Shown piece by piece: positions 17,386-25,917 of a stretch of 64,000 nt of DNA. The DNA lies in assembly GCF_010729305.1 (NCBI RefSeq), contig NZ_AP022574.1:4774001-4838000 (forward strand), in the 5' to 3' direction. Under the pieces are notes generated by a model, which did not search any database, was not told the DNA's origin, and worked only from the letters and a program-made list of their open reading frames with translations. The stretch comes from Mycolicibacterium psychrotolerans. GTDB lineage: Bacteria > Actinomycetota > Actinomycetes > Mycobacteriales > Mycobacteriaceae. A program made the translations under genes and the position numbers. The stretch's first letter is position 1. Each line of letters begins with the position of its first letter.

Positions 17386-17574
17386 ATGGACCGCGTCGCC
17401 GAACTGCAGCGCTGGGAGGATGCCGGCGCGGTATGGCGGGTGCTCGCCCGCTCGGATGATTCGGTGACGGTCGCCCTGCTGCGTTGCGACGGCGGGGAGG
17501 AGGCGGCGCGCTTCACCAGCGGTGATGCGCGGCTGCTGGCCTTCCTCGCCGAGCGGGACAGCAGCGAGGACTGA
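17386..17574 (+). CDS. Small conserved hypothetical protein
   Basis: 62 aa, starting MDRVAELQRWEDAGAVWRVL. No named domain recognised. Composition is ordinary protein-like (predicted alpha then beta: SVTVALLRCDGGEE, ARFTSGDARLLAFLAER), and the gene is divergent from the truncated membrane-protein gene with only 30 nt between, an arrangement that suggests an old gene pair. ATG 17386 follows a GGTGGGGTG stretch that may serve as a ribosome site. Confidence 0.6.
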   Translation: MDRVAELQRWEDAGAVWRVLARSDDSVTVALLRCDGGEEAARFTSGDARLLAFLAERDSSED

Positions 17575-17597
17575 CGGCCTTTCCCGCATTCGGCGCC

Positions 17598-17617
17598 ACG
17601 CCGGCAAAGACCGGCGT
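17598..17617. terminator. Hairpin after the small hypothetical gene
   Basis: ACGCCGG-CAAAGA-CCGGCGT forms a perfect 7-bp stem with a 6-nt loop 23 nt downstream of the stop at 17574. There is no U-tract, as is common in mycobacteria, so terminator function is only probable. Confidence 0.4.
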
Positions 17618-17689
17618 TACCGTGTCCGCGGGGAGCGCCGCGCCGACTCCGTCGGCTTCGCTCCCGCGATGCTCGGAGAGGACACCGCC

Positions 17690-19468
17690 GTGGCCACCAC
17701 ACAGCAACTTCCGGCGCAGGTCATCGGGCGGGTCGGCGCACTGGCCGTCGCGCTCGGCATCGGCGTGGCGATCGCCCACCATCCCGGCGTAGCACTTGCC
17801 GACGACGACACTTCGACGGCCGCGACGGCGACGTCGACGTCGACGTCGACATCCCGGGCGGCGGACCAGGACGGTCCCTCAGGCGCAGGCACGCTGGCCC
17901 GCCCGAACCGGGATCAGGCCGGGACTGACTCCGAACGTGCCGACGTAGCGTTGCGGCCGCGGGCGCGGCTGAGCAGGACGACCGCCGGCGACTTGCCGCG
18001 ACGGCCTGCCACCCCGGACCCGTCTCCCGCGGTCTGGGCCGTGGCGGGCGCAGCACGGCGCGAACTCGGCATCGACCCGGCCGGCAGCGTGTCGCCGCTG
18101 GGCACCGAGCAGCAACTGCAGGCCGAGCAGGTGGCCGCCGAGACCGTCCAGACGCTGCCGGTGAAGGTGATGAAGCGGGTGCTCCGGAAGGCCTGGCTCC
18201 GCACCGCCGAACGGGAGTACGACCGTGTCGGCGGTGTCGACGACGAGAACCTCGCCCGCCTCGACAAGGCGGTCAACGAGTATGCGATGGGCGCGGCGTT
18301 CCAGCAGCAGCTGCTCGATCCGATGCGGCCCACGGTGGTCGCGCAGGTCGCGCCGCCGCACACCTGGTACGGCACCGAGGTCCCGGGCTCCCGCATCCTC
18401 TACGACAACCCGGACACCATCTACCGCTTCACCGCAGTGAACAAGACCTCGACGTATGTACTCACCGGCCGCTTCACCGGCGACATGCCCGCCGACACCA
18501 CGTTCAGCGTGCTGACCGGCCTGTCGGGCAAGACCTCTGCGGTGCTGAGCGCACGCGATCTGCAGATCGACGACGGGAGGTTCACGATCACGCTCAGCGG
18601 CGATCCGGCCGCGCCCGGCGAGGGCGACCACCTGCAGCTGACCGCGGACTCCACGCTGATCGCCGTGCGGAACACGTTGTCGGATTGGAACTCTCAGCCG
18701 CCGATGGAGCTGTCGATCGAGCGGGTGTCAGGACCGCGGGACAGCCTGTTCGCACAGCTTGGCGGTTTCGCCATCCCGTTGATCGGCCCGACCGTGAGCA
18801 ACAGCCGCCTGCTCACCGCGCTGGTGTCGGTGATCCCGCCGATGAAGAACCCGCCCCCGTTCCTGCGCGGCACGCTGACGGCGGTGGTGATGGCGCTGGG
18901 CCTGTCCCGCGAGGCCACCTACATCAAGGTCGCCACCACCGATCCGCAGACCGGCGAACGCGTAGCCCCCAACGTGCTGCGCGACCCGTCGCGCAACGCC
19001 GAGTTCCTGGCCACCCAGTTGCAGAGTGCCGGCTACTTCGACCTCACCGACAACCAGGCACTCGTCGTCACCGTCGATCCCGGCAACGCCGGATACTTCA
19101 CGGTGCCCGTCACCGACCTGTGGACGATCAGCGGCGACTACCGCAACGAGCAGACGAGCCTCAACAACGCGCAGGCGTGTCCGAACAAAGACGGGACGTT
19201 CACGCTCGTGATCTCGCCGACCGATCCCGGCGTCGAGAACTGGGTGTCGACCGGAGGACTGAACCGCGGCACCCTGTCGCTGCGCTTCCAGGACCTCGAC
19301 CTCGCGTCACCGAAATCACCGACCGTGCGATCGCTCGTCGTGCCGCTCTCGCAGCTTCTGACAGCGCTCCCCCCCGGCACCGCCGTGATCACCGCGGCGG
19401 ACCGGGCCGCTCAACTCGCGCGCCGGAAAGCCGGCTACGACGTGCGATTCGCGCCGTTCCCGCAGTGA
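17690..19468 (+). CDS. Exported DUF1254/DUF1214-type protein
   Basis: 592 aa from GTG 17690, chosen because GGAGAGG lies 8 nt upstream; ATG 17669 in frame is less well placed. N-terminal signal peptide (IGRVGALAVALGIGVAIAHH, cleaved near GVALAD) followed by a Ser/Thr-rich low-complexity linker. The mature part holds GTEVPGSRILYDNPDTIYRF, YVLTGRFTGDMPADTTFSVL, and near the C-terminus TDLWTISGDYRNEQTSLN and ENWVSTGGLNRGTLSLRFQ, a layout like that of DUF1254/DUF1214 proteins. Likely in the cell wall or periplasm; function unknown. Third relative of this superfamily in the window. Confidence 0.75.
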   Translation: MATTQQLPAQVIGRVGALAVALGIGVAIAHHPGVALADDDTSTAATATSTSTSTSRAADQDGPSGAGTLARPNRDQAGTDSERADVALRPRARLSRTTAGDLPRRPATPDPSPAVWAVAGAARRELGIDPAGSVSPLGTEQQLQAEQVAAETVQTLPVKVMKRVLRKAWLRTAEREYDRVGGVDDENLARLDKAVNEYAMGAAFQQQLLDPMRPTVVAQVAPPHTWYGTEVPGSRILYDNPDTIYRFTAVNKTSTYVLTGRFTGDMPADTTFSVLTGLSGKTSAVLSARDLQIDDGRFTITLSGDPAAPGEGDHLQLTADSTLIAVRNTLSDWNSQPPMELSIERVSGPRDSLFAQLGGFAIPLIGPTVSNSRLLTALVSVIPPMKNPPPFLRGTLTAVVMALGLSREATYIKVATTDPQTGERVAPNVLRDPSRNAEFLATQLQSAGYFDLTDNQALVVTVDPGNAGYFTVPVTDLWTISGDYRNEQTSLNNAQACPNKDGTFTLVISPTDPGVENWVSTGGLNRGTLSLRFQDLDLASPKSPTVRSLVVPLSQLLTALPPGTAVITAADRAAQLARRKAGYDVRFAPFPQ

Positions 19469-19475
19469 CGGATCC

Positions 19476-20420
19476 TCACGACTTGGCGTGTGACTTCTTC
19501 TTGCCGAACGGCAACACCGACACGATGCCGACCACCAGCGCGCCGACGATCAGCCCGATCACTGCGGATGCAGCGGTGTTGACCAGCCAGGCGAGCACCC
19601 CGCCCACGCCGGCGACGTGGTGCACGTACTCCTCGGCGTGGTGGACGAGTCCGTAGGGGGCGTGCCAGCCGAGAGTGTCGGTGCCGACGAGCAGGATGTG
19701 GCCGCCCACCCACAGCATCGCGGCGGTGCCGACGACCGACAGGAAACTCAGCAACTTCGGCATCCCGGCCACCAGGCCGCGTCCGATCTTCTTGGCCAGT
19801 CCGTTCGACCGCTGCGTCAGGCTCAGCCCGACATCGTCCATCTTCACGATGCCCGCGACCACCCCGTAGACCGCCGCGGTGATCACGATCGCGACGACGA
19901 ACAGGATGATCAGTCGCGGCCAGAACGACTGATCGGCCACCTCGTTGAGCGCGATCACCATGATCTCGGCCGACAGGATGAAGTCGGTGCGGATGGCACC
20001 GGTGACCATGAAGCGTTCGGCGTCCGCTCCTTCCGCCGCTGCGGGAGTGTCGTGGGCCGGGTGCCCGAGGAGTCGGCCGAAGACCTTCTCGGCGCCTTCG
20101 TAACAGAGGTAGGTCGCACCCAACATCAGGATCGGGGTCAGTAACCACGGCGCGAACTGGCTGAGCAGCAGGGCCGCCGGGAGGATGAAGACGATCTTGT
20201 TGCGCAGAGAGCCGATGGCGATGCGCTTGATGATCGGCAGTTCACGGTCGGCGGTGATGCCGTGCACGTACTGCGGGGTCACCGCGGTGTCGTCGATGAC
20301 GACCCCCGCGGCCTTGGCCGTCGCCCGGCCCGCGGCCGCGCCCAGGTCGTCCACCGAGGCGGCCGCCAGCTTGGCCAGCGCCGCCACATCGTCGAGGAGG
20401 GCGAACAGACCCGCGCTCAC
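19476..20420 (-). CDS. DUF808 family inner-membrane protein (YedI-like)
   Basis: 314 aa from GTG 20420. The start SAGLFALLDDVAALAKLAAAS is diagnostic for DUF808, followed by AAGVVIDDTAVTPQYVHGI, RELPIIKRIAIGSLRNK, four to six membrane helices and a Lys-rich tail FGKKKSHAKS. Further family marks: YLCYEGAEKVF and RTDFILSAEIMVIALNEV. Function is unknown. Convergent with the exported protein at 17690 and divergent from the GjpA-like gene. Confidence 0.9.
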   Translation of the reverse strand: MSAGLFALLDDVAALAKLAAASVDDLGAAAGRATAKAAGVVIDDTAVTPQYVHGITADRELPIIKRIAIGSLRNKIVFILPAALLLSQFAPWLLTPILMLGATYLCYEGAEKVFGRLLGHPAHDTPAAAEGADAERFMVTGAIRTDFILSAEIMVIALNEVADQSFWPRLIILFVVAIVITAAVYGVVAGIVKMDDVGLSLTQRSNGLAKKIGRGLVAGMPKLLSFLSVVGTAAMLWVGGHILLVGTDTLGWHAPYGLVHHAEEYVHHVAGVGGVLAWLVNTAASAVIGLIVGALVVGIVSVLPFGKKKSHAKS

Positions 20421-20645
20421 CGGACACCCCTGATCGCACCTGCGGTCATGGCCGAAGGGTACCGGGCGGACGTGACCTCGGGTCCGCGGCCACCGGGGTG
20501 CCCGGCCGACACGCCGTCGCGGACGTCCCGACACGCGATAATCGATCGTTGTCTGACCTGCGGACATGCTAGTTTGCGCTGAGATGACCACCGGTCGCCA
20601 CATGCGGGGGCAGCGCGACGCGTCATCGCCAGCAGGGGGTGCGAC

Positions 20646-21713
20646 ATGCCGAAGTCCGTCCGTCCGTGGCTCACGGCGGCAGTGGCGATCGCCGGAGTGG
20701 GCGCCGTCTCCCTGGCCCCGCTCGAGCCCGCTGCGAAACCCGATGTGCGCGTAGAGAACACGGCCATGCTGGTGGATGAACCGCTCAGCCCGTTCGAGTA
20801 CTACCCGCAGGTGCTGCAGCGCTCGGTGTCCAACGCCAACGATCTTGTCCGCGAGTATCTGGCCGATCCCCTCCCCGTCGTGCGTGCCATCGCCGACAAC
20901 CAGAACAAGGCCCTCGCCGACGTCGTCGAGGCGGCCGCCGCGCTCGATCCCGGGGCGTTCGTGCACGCTGTCGTCGCCGCGGTCAGCCAACCCGTCACCG
21001 GTCTGGTGAAGGTGGTGGGCAGCGGGGAACCGTTCGAGACGGCGAGCAGCATGCTGGTCCGGTTGGCGCTTCCGGTGGTCAGCGGCGTACTCGCCGCCGG
21101 CGCCGCGATGGCCGACGTGGTCAAGGCGTTCGCCGACCTCGACCTCGTCAACGCCGTGAGCGGGCTGCTCAACGTTCCGGGCCGCATCGCCGACGGAATG
21201 CTCAACGGTCGCGTCGACGGACAGCACGACGAGTACTTCGGCCTGCTGGGGAAAGTGGTGGAAGCGCCTGTCTCCGAACAGATCTCCGGGCCGGTCGACT
21301 ACCTGATCCAGTCGCTGCAGGGCATCGGCGACACCATCACCTCCTCGGCGCCGGCCCCGTCGCCGATGGCAGGCCCGGCCGTGCTCCCCGACCTCGGATC
21401 GACGACGGTGACCGTGACAGAGCCGGCCGACGATCCCGAGCCGGCCGCCCCGCGGACCACCACGGACGACGACGGGCCGTCCGCACCCGCGAGCGGGACA
21501 CACCACGCCGACGAGGACCGGCCCGCCGCGTCCGGTGATGCCGACGCGTCGGCGCCGCCCCCGCCCGGCACCGACGACAGCGAGACCGCATCCGGCACGT
21601 CGACCGACGATCCGGCCACCGGCGCGGACCGTCCGGACGAGAACACCGGGGCGTCGTCGCCTTCGGCCGCGCCGTCCACACGGGGCGACGACACCGCCGC
21701 GCCCTCGGCCTGA
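20646..21713 (+). CDS. GjpA-like exported protein with disordered acidic tail
   Basis: 355 aa. Signal peptide at 1-28 (WLTAAVAIAGVGAVSLAP). The mature helical part (about 35-230: PFEYYPQVLQRSV, VSQPVTGLVKVVGSG, LPVVSGVLAAGAAMADV, DYLIQSLQGIGDTI) looks like the proteins annotated as outer-membrane porin GjpA in Gordonia and mycobacteria. The last ~120 residues are Pro/Asp/Thr/Ser-rich and probably disordered. The porin role is taken from the family name and is not shown here. AGGGGG lies 6 nt before the ATG. Confidence 0.6.
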   Translation: MPKSVRPWLTAAVAIAGVGAVSLAPLEPAAKPDVRVENTAMLVDEPLSPFEYYPQVLQRSVSNANDLVREYLADPLPVVRAIADNQNKALADVVEAAAALDPGAFVHAVVAAVSQPVTGLVKVVGSGEPFETASSMLVRLALPVVSGVLAAGAAMADVVKAFADLDLVNAVSGLLNVPGRIADGMLNGRVDGQHDEYFGLLGKVVEAPVSEQISGPVDYLIQSLQGIGDTITSSAPAPSPMAGPAVLPDLGSTTVTVTEPADDPEPAAPRTTTDDDGPSAPASGTHHADEDRPAASGDADASAPPPPGTDDSETASGTSTDDPATGADRPDENTGASSPSAAPSTRGDDTAAPSA

Positions 21714-21784
21714 CGGATCGTCCGGCGTTTCGGGCACACGGCGCTCGGGTACCTGCGGGACACCCTTCGACAGTCAGGTGGCCC

Positions 21785-22177
21785 ATGAAATCCCATCCGA
21801 GGACCGCTCTCGCCGTGTTCGGCGGTGCGACCCTGCTCGTGTTCGCCGTGGGTTGCGGCGGCGGTGACGGTGGCGAATCGACCAGCACGTCGAGCACCAC
21901 CGAGACCAGCGCCACCACCACGGCCCCGACGTCGACCGGCACTTCGCCGTCGATGAGCACGAGCCCGGCTCCGTCCGGCGGCGGAGGCGCGGTTCCCGGC
22001 GGACCGACCGGCAGCGGCGGGCCGGGCGGTGGCGGCGGTGCGATCCCCGGCGGACCCACCGGCAGCGGCGGACCCGGCGGCGGCGGCGGAGCGATCCCCG
22101 GCGGACCCACCGGCAGCGGCGGACCCGGCGGCGGCAGCGGCTGCCTGCCCGGCGTCGGTTGCGTCTCGGTCCCCTGA
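21785..22177 (+). CDS. Gly/Pro-rich lipoprotein
   Basis: 130 aa. Short signal peptide with lipobox VFAVGC (lipidated Cys about residue 24), then a Gly/Asp stretch, a Ser/Thr-rich linker (about 30-62) and three near-identical 17-residue units GGGAIPGGPTGSGGPGG, ending in a Cys pair SGCLPGVGCVSVP. It should be anchored outside the cytoplasmic membrane; function unknown. The repeats are recent, since the DNA units are almost the same. Confidence 0.7.
   Translation: MKSHPRTALAVFGGATLLVFAVGCGGGDGGESTSTSSTTETSATTTAPTSTGTSPSMSTSPAPSGGGGAVPGGPTGSGGPGGGGGAIPGGPTGSGGPGGGGGAIPGGPTGSGGPGGGSGCLPGVGCVSVP
21979..22131 (+). repeat. Three 51-bp tandem repeats inside the lipoprotein gene
   Basis: Three in-frame units of 51 nt coding for GGGA(V/I)PGGPTGSGGPGG. 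Units 2 and 3 differ at a few bases only, unit 1 at a few more. Unit number is likely to vary between strains by slippage, without a frameshift. Confidence 0.7.
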
Positions 22178-22185
22178 GCCGGTCG

Positions 22186-22866
22186 ATGACGTCAGCTCGG
22201 CCCGCGGTGCTGTTCGATGTGGACGGCACCCTGGTGGACTCCAACTATCTACACGTCCACGCCTGGATACAGGCCTTCCGCGCCGAAGGCGTGCCCGTGG
22301 AGGCGTGGCGGATCCACCGATGCATCGGCATGGACGGCACCACTCTGCTGCACACCCTGGCTGGCGACGCCGATGACGACGGCCGGGAACAGCTGAAGGA
22401 GCGGCACAGCGCGTTCTACAAGGAGAGCGCGCACCTGCTCACTCCCCTGCCCGGCGCCCGTGAGCTGTTGCGGCGGGTCGCCGAGCTGGGGCTGCAGGTG
22501 GTGCTCGCGACCTCGGCGCCGGAGGACGAGTTGGCGCTGCTGCGCAGGGTTCTCGACTGCGACGACGTGGTGTCGGAGGTCACCTCGTCCCAGGATGTCG
22601 ACACGGCCAAGCCCAAGCCCGACATCGTGGAGGTGGCGCTCGAGCGGGCCGGCGTGACCAAGACCGGCGCCGTGTTCGTCGGCGACGCGGTGTGGGACTG
22701 CGAAGCCGCCCGCCGCGCGGACGTCACCTCGATCGGCGTCCTCAGCGGCGGGGTGTCGCGCGGTGAACTGACCGAGGCGGGCGCGGCAGCGGTGTTCGAG
22801 AACGCCGCCGAACTGTTGGCCGAGCTCGACTCGACCCCGATCGGGAAGCTGCTGGCTAGCGGCTGA
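22186..22866 (+). CDS. HAD-superfamily hydrolase (phosphoglycolate phosphatase-like)
   Basis: 226 aa. All HAD motifs are visible: motif I VLFDVDGTLVDSN (nucleophile and acid Asp), motif II LATSAP, motif III Lys in DTAKPKPDIVEVAL, motif IV VFVGDAVWDCEAA. A helical C1 cap lies between motifs I and II. Probably dephosphorylates a small phosphate ester; substrate unknown. Start ATG 22186 is 9 nt after the lipoprotein stop. Its 3' end overlaps the convergent mmpL gene by 11 nt. Confidence 0.88.
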   Translation: MTSARPAVLFDVDGTLVDSNYLHVHAWIQAFRAEGVPVEAWRIHRCIGMDGTTLLHTLAGDADDDGREQLKERHSAFYKESAHLLTPLPGARELLRRVAELGLQVVLATSAPEDELALLRRVLDCDDVVSEVTSSQDVDTAKPKPDIVEVALERAGVTKTGAVFVGDAVWDCEAARRADVTSIGVLSGGVSRGELTEAGAAAVFENAAELLAELDSTPIGKLLASG

Positions 22867-25681
22867 GCCCGGCGAGCCTGCGCTGCGACGCCAGGCTCTG
22901 CACCCGCTGCGGCCACCAGAACCAGCGGCCCAGCATCGCGGCGATCGCCGGCGTCATGAACGAGCGCACGATCAACGTGTCGAACAGCAGCCCGAGCGCG
23001 ATCGTGGTGCCCACCTGGGCCATCACCGCCAGGTCGCTGAACGCGAACGACGCCATCGTGAAGGCGAAGACCAGGCCGGCCGACGTGACCACCGAGCCGG
23101 TGCCCGCCATGGCGCGGATGATGCCCGTCTTCAGGCCGCCCGCTTTCTCCTCTTTGAACCGGGACACCAGCAGCAGGTTGTAGTCCGAACCGACCGCCAG
23201 CAGCAGGATCACCGACATCGGCAGCACCATCCAGTGCAACTCGAGGCCGATCAGGTGCTGCCACAGCAGGATCGACAGGCCGAAGGACGCACCGAGCGAC
23301 AGCAGCACCGTGCCGACGATCACCGCCGCGGCCACCGCGCTGCGGGTGATGATCAACATGATGCAGAAGATCAGCGTGACCGCGGCGATCCCGGCGATCA
23401 ACAGGTCGTAGTGCGAGCCGTCCTTCATGTCCTTGTATGTGGCGGCGGTGCCGGCGAGATAGACCTTGGCCCCTTCGAGCGGGGTGCCCTTGATCGCCTC
23501 CTTGGCCGCCGTCTTGATGGGATCCACGCGGCTGAGACCCTCGATGGTCGCCGGGTCACCCTCGTGGCTGATGATAAAGCGCACCGACTCGCCGTCCGGT
23601 GAGATGAACTGGTCGATACCTCGCTTGAAGTCCTTGTTGGAGAACACTTCCGGCGGCAGATAGAACGAGTCGTCGTTGCGGGAGTCGTCGAAGGCGTCAC
23701 CCATCGCCGACGAGTTCTCCTGCTGGGCCGCCATCTGGTCCTGCATGCTCTTCTGCGACTGGTACATCGTCAGCATCATCGACTTCATCGACCGCATGGT
23801 CTCGATCTGGCTGGGCAGCAGTTCGACGAGCTGCGGCATCAGCGTGTCCAGGCGTTCCAGGTCGGGAATCAGGTTGGCGATGTCGTCGGTCATCGTGTTG
23901 ATGCCGTCGAGGGTGTCGAACACCGAGCGGATCGCCCAGCAGGCCGGGATGTCGTAGCAGTGCGGCTCCCAGTAGAAGTAGCTGCGCAGCGGGCGGATGA
24001 AGTCGTCGAAGTCGGCGATGTGGTCCCGCAGTTCGGCGACGTCGACGGCGGTGTTCTTGGTCTTGAGCACCATCTGGTGCGTGGTGTCGCGCATCTGCTG
24101 GGTGACGCTGTACATCTTCTGCATCGTGTCGACGGTTTTCTGCATCTCGTCGGCCTGCACGAGCATGTCGGCCATCCGGTCCTGCTGATACTTCTGGTTC
24201 AGCTGCGTGAGCGTGCCCTGCATGCTCATCTGGAACGGGATGGTGCTGTGCTTGATCGGCTTGCCGTCCGGACGGGTGATCGTCTGCACGCGCGCGACCC
24301 CGGGCACCTTGAAGATGGCCTTCGCGATCTTGTCGATGACGAGGAAGTCCGCCGGGTTGCGCAGGTCGTGGTCGCTCTGCACCATCAGCAGGTCGGGGTT
24401 CATCCGCGCGCTGCCGAAGTGGCGGTCGGCCGCGGCGTACCCGACGTTGGCGGGAATGTCGGAGGGCAGGTAGTTCTTCGCGTCGTAGTTCGTCTTGTAT
24501 CCGGGCAGGGTCACCAGGCCGACCAGTGCCAGCGCCAGCGTCGCGGCGAGCACCGGCCCGGGCCAGCGCACCACCATCGTCCCGATGCGCCGCCAGCCGC
24601 GCGAACTGATCGCCCGCTTGGGTTTGAAGGCGCCGAACCGGCCGGCCACTACGACCATCGCGGGGCCCAGGGTCGTCGCCGCCAGCACGGCCACCAGCGT
24701 GCCGACCGCACACGGCACGCCGAGCGACTGGAAGTACGGCAGCCGGGTGAAGCTCAGGCACAGCATGGCGCCGGCGATCGTCAGCCCGGACCCGAGGATG
24801 ACGTGCGCTGTGCCATGGAACATCGTGTAGTACGCCGACACCCGGTCCTCGCCGGCGCCCAGGGCTTCCTGATAGCGGCCGATCGCGAAGATCGCGTAAT
24901 CGGTTCCGGCGGCGATCACCATCAGGACGAGGAGGTTCACCGCGAAGGTCGACAGGCCGATGATGTCGTTCGTGGCGAGGAGGGCGACGATCCCGCGGGC
25001 GGCGCCGAGTTCGATGAACACCATGAACAGGATCAGCAGCATGGTCACGATCGACCGGTAGACGAGCAGCAGCATGATCGCGATGACGCCGATGGTGATG
25101 AGTGTGACGCGGAAGATGCTCTTGTCACCGGCGTGGTGCTGGTCGGCGATCAGCGGTGCCGGGCCGGTGACGTAGGTCGTCATCCCGGCCGGGGGCGGTG
25201 TGGTGTCGATGATCTCGCGCACCGCCGCGACCGACTCGTTGGCCAGCGGCTCACCCTGGTTGCCGTGCAGATAGATCTGCACGTAGGCGGCCTTGCCGTC
25301 GGCGCTCTGGGCGCCGGACGCGGTCAGCGGATCACTCCAGAAATCGGCGACGTGCTGGATGTGGGTGGTGTCGGCCTCGAGTTTGTCGACCAGCGTGTCG
25401 TAGAACCGGTGGGCCTCGTCGCCGAGTGGCTGATCCCCCTCGAGCACGATCATGGCAGTGCTGTCGGAGTCGAACTCCTCGAAATTCGCCCCGATCTGTT
25501 TCATCGAGACGTAGGCGGGCCCGTCCTTGGCGGCGAGACCGACGGTGCGATCCTCACCGACCTTCTCCAGCGACGGGACGAAGACGTTGGTGGCGATGGT
25601 CAGCAGCAGCCAGCCGAGCAGGATGGGCACAGCGAGGACGCGGACTATCCGCGCAACCCCCGTGCGCTCATTTCCCGTCAT
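22856..25681 (-). CDS. MmpL-family RND transporter
   Basis: 941 aa. Inner-membrane exporter of lipids or siderophores driven by proton flow. Layout: TM1 (about 13-33), first porter domain, a five-helix bundle (VTLITIGVIAIMLLLVYRS ... FAVNLLVLMVIAAGTDYAIF with the proton-relay GTDYAIF), TM helix around GPVLAATLALALVGLV, second long porter domain with an extended Met/Gln-rich coiled-coil-like segment (about 500-640, LNQKYQQDRMADML, MYQSQKSMQDQMAAQQ), and the second bundle with VGSDYNLLLVSRF. No mmpS gene is adjacent. Cargo cannot be told from sequence. Confidence 0.92.
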   Translation of the reverse strand: MTGNERTGVARIVRVLAVPILLGWLLLTIATNVFVPSLEKVGEDRTVGLAAKDGPAYVSMKQIGANFEEFDSDSTAMIVLEGDQPLGDEAHRFYDTLVDKLEADTTHIQHVADFWSDPLTASGAQSADGKAAYVQIYLHGNQGEPLANESVAAVREIIDTTPPPAGMTTYVTGPAPLIADQHHAGDKSIFRVTLITIGVIAIMLLLVYRSIVTMLLILFMVFIELGAARGIVALLATNDIIGLSTFAVNLLVLMVIAAGTDYAIFAIGRYQEALGAGEDRVSAYYTMFHGTAHVILGSGLTIAGAMLCLSFTRLPYFQSLGVPCAVGTLVAVLAATTLGPAMVVVAGRFGAFKPKRAISSRGWRRIGTMVVRWPGPVLAATLALALVGLVTLPGYKTNYDAKNYLPSDIPANVGYAAADRHFGSARMNPDLLMVQSDHDLRNPADFLVIDKIAKAIFKVPGVARVQTITRPDGKPIKHSTIPFQMSMQGTLTQLNQKYQQDRMADMLVQADEMQKTVDTMQKMYSVTQQMRDTTHQMVLKTKNTAVDVAELRDHIADFDDFIRPLRSYFYWEPHCYDIPACWAIRSVFDTLDGINTMTDDIANLIPDLERLDTLMPQLVELLPSQIETMRSMKSMMLTMYQSQKSMQDQMAAQQENSSAMGDAFDDSRNDDSFYLPPEVFSNKDFKRGIDQFISPDGESVRFIISHEGDPATIEGLSRVDPIKTAAKEAIKGTPLEGAKVYLAGTAATYKDMKDGSHYDLLIAGIAAVTLIFCIMLIITRSAVAAAVIVGTVLLSLGASFGLSILLWQHLIGLELHWMVLPMSVILLLAVGSDYNLLLVSRFKEEKAGGLKTGIIRAMAGTGSVVTSAGLVFAFTMASFAFSDLAVMAQVGTTIALGLLFDTLIVRSFMTPAIAAMLGRWFWWPQRVQSLASQRRLAGLSR

Positions 25682-25788
25682 AAAGTGCCCCCATCAGGCC
25701 TGACAGGGCCCATTGCGGGCTCACACGGGAGCCGCTCGCGTACTGCTCCGCGCGTCGAGTGTCATACAACTAGCTAATCAAAGCATCT

Positions 25789-25822
25789 GCTGTCAATCGA
25801 GGCAGACGATACCGTTGACAGC
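25789..25822. promoter_or_regulatory. Inverted repeat and candidate mmpL promoter
   Basis: GCTGTCAA (25789-25796) and TTGACAGC (25815-25822) are perfect 8-nt arms 18 nt apart in the divergent mmpL/polymerase region. On the minus strand the left arm reads TTGACA, an ideal -35, followed after 17-18 nt by CTAGTT/TAGTTG as a possible -10 for mmpL. The symmetrical arm could be an operator half-site. Confidence 0.35.
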
Positions 25823-25917
25823 GATTCCTCAGGTCCCCGCGCGGCCGCCGTAACCGACGCGTTCTGGCTCGGCGCAGGCCGCAACCCGGATCGCCGTCGG
25901 CTCCGTAGGCTGGACGG

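Noticed and set aside
23960..25777. 605-codon plus-strand frame opposite mmpL
   Set aside because: Gln/His/Arg-rich translation with no domain, wholly antisense to a clear MmpL gene.
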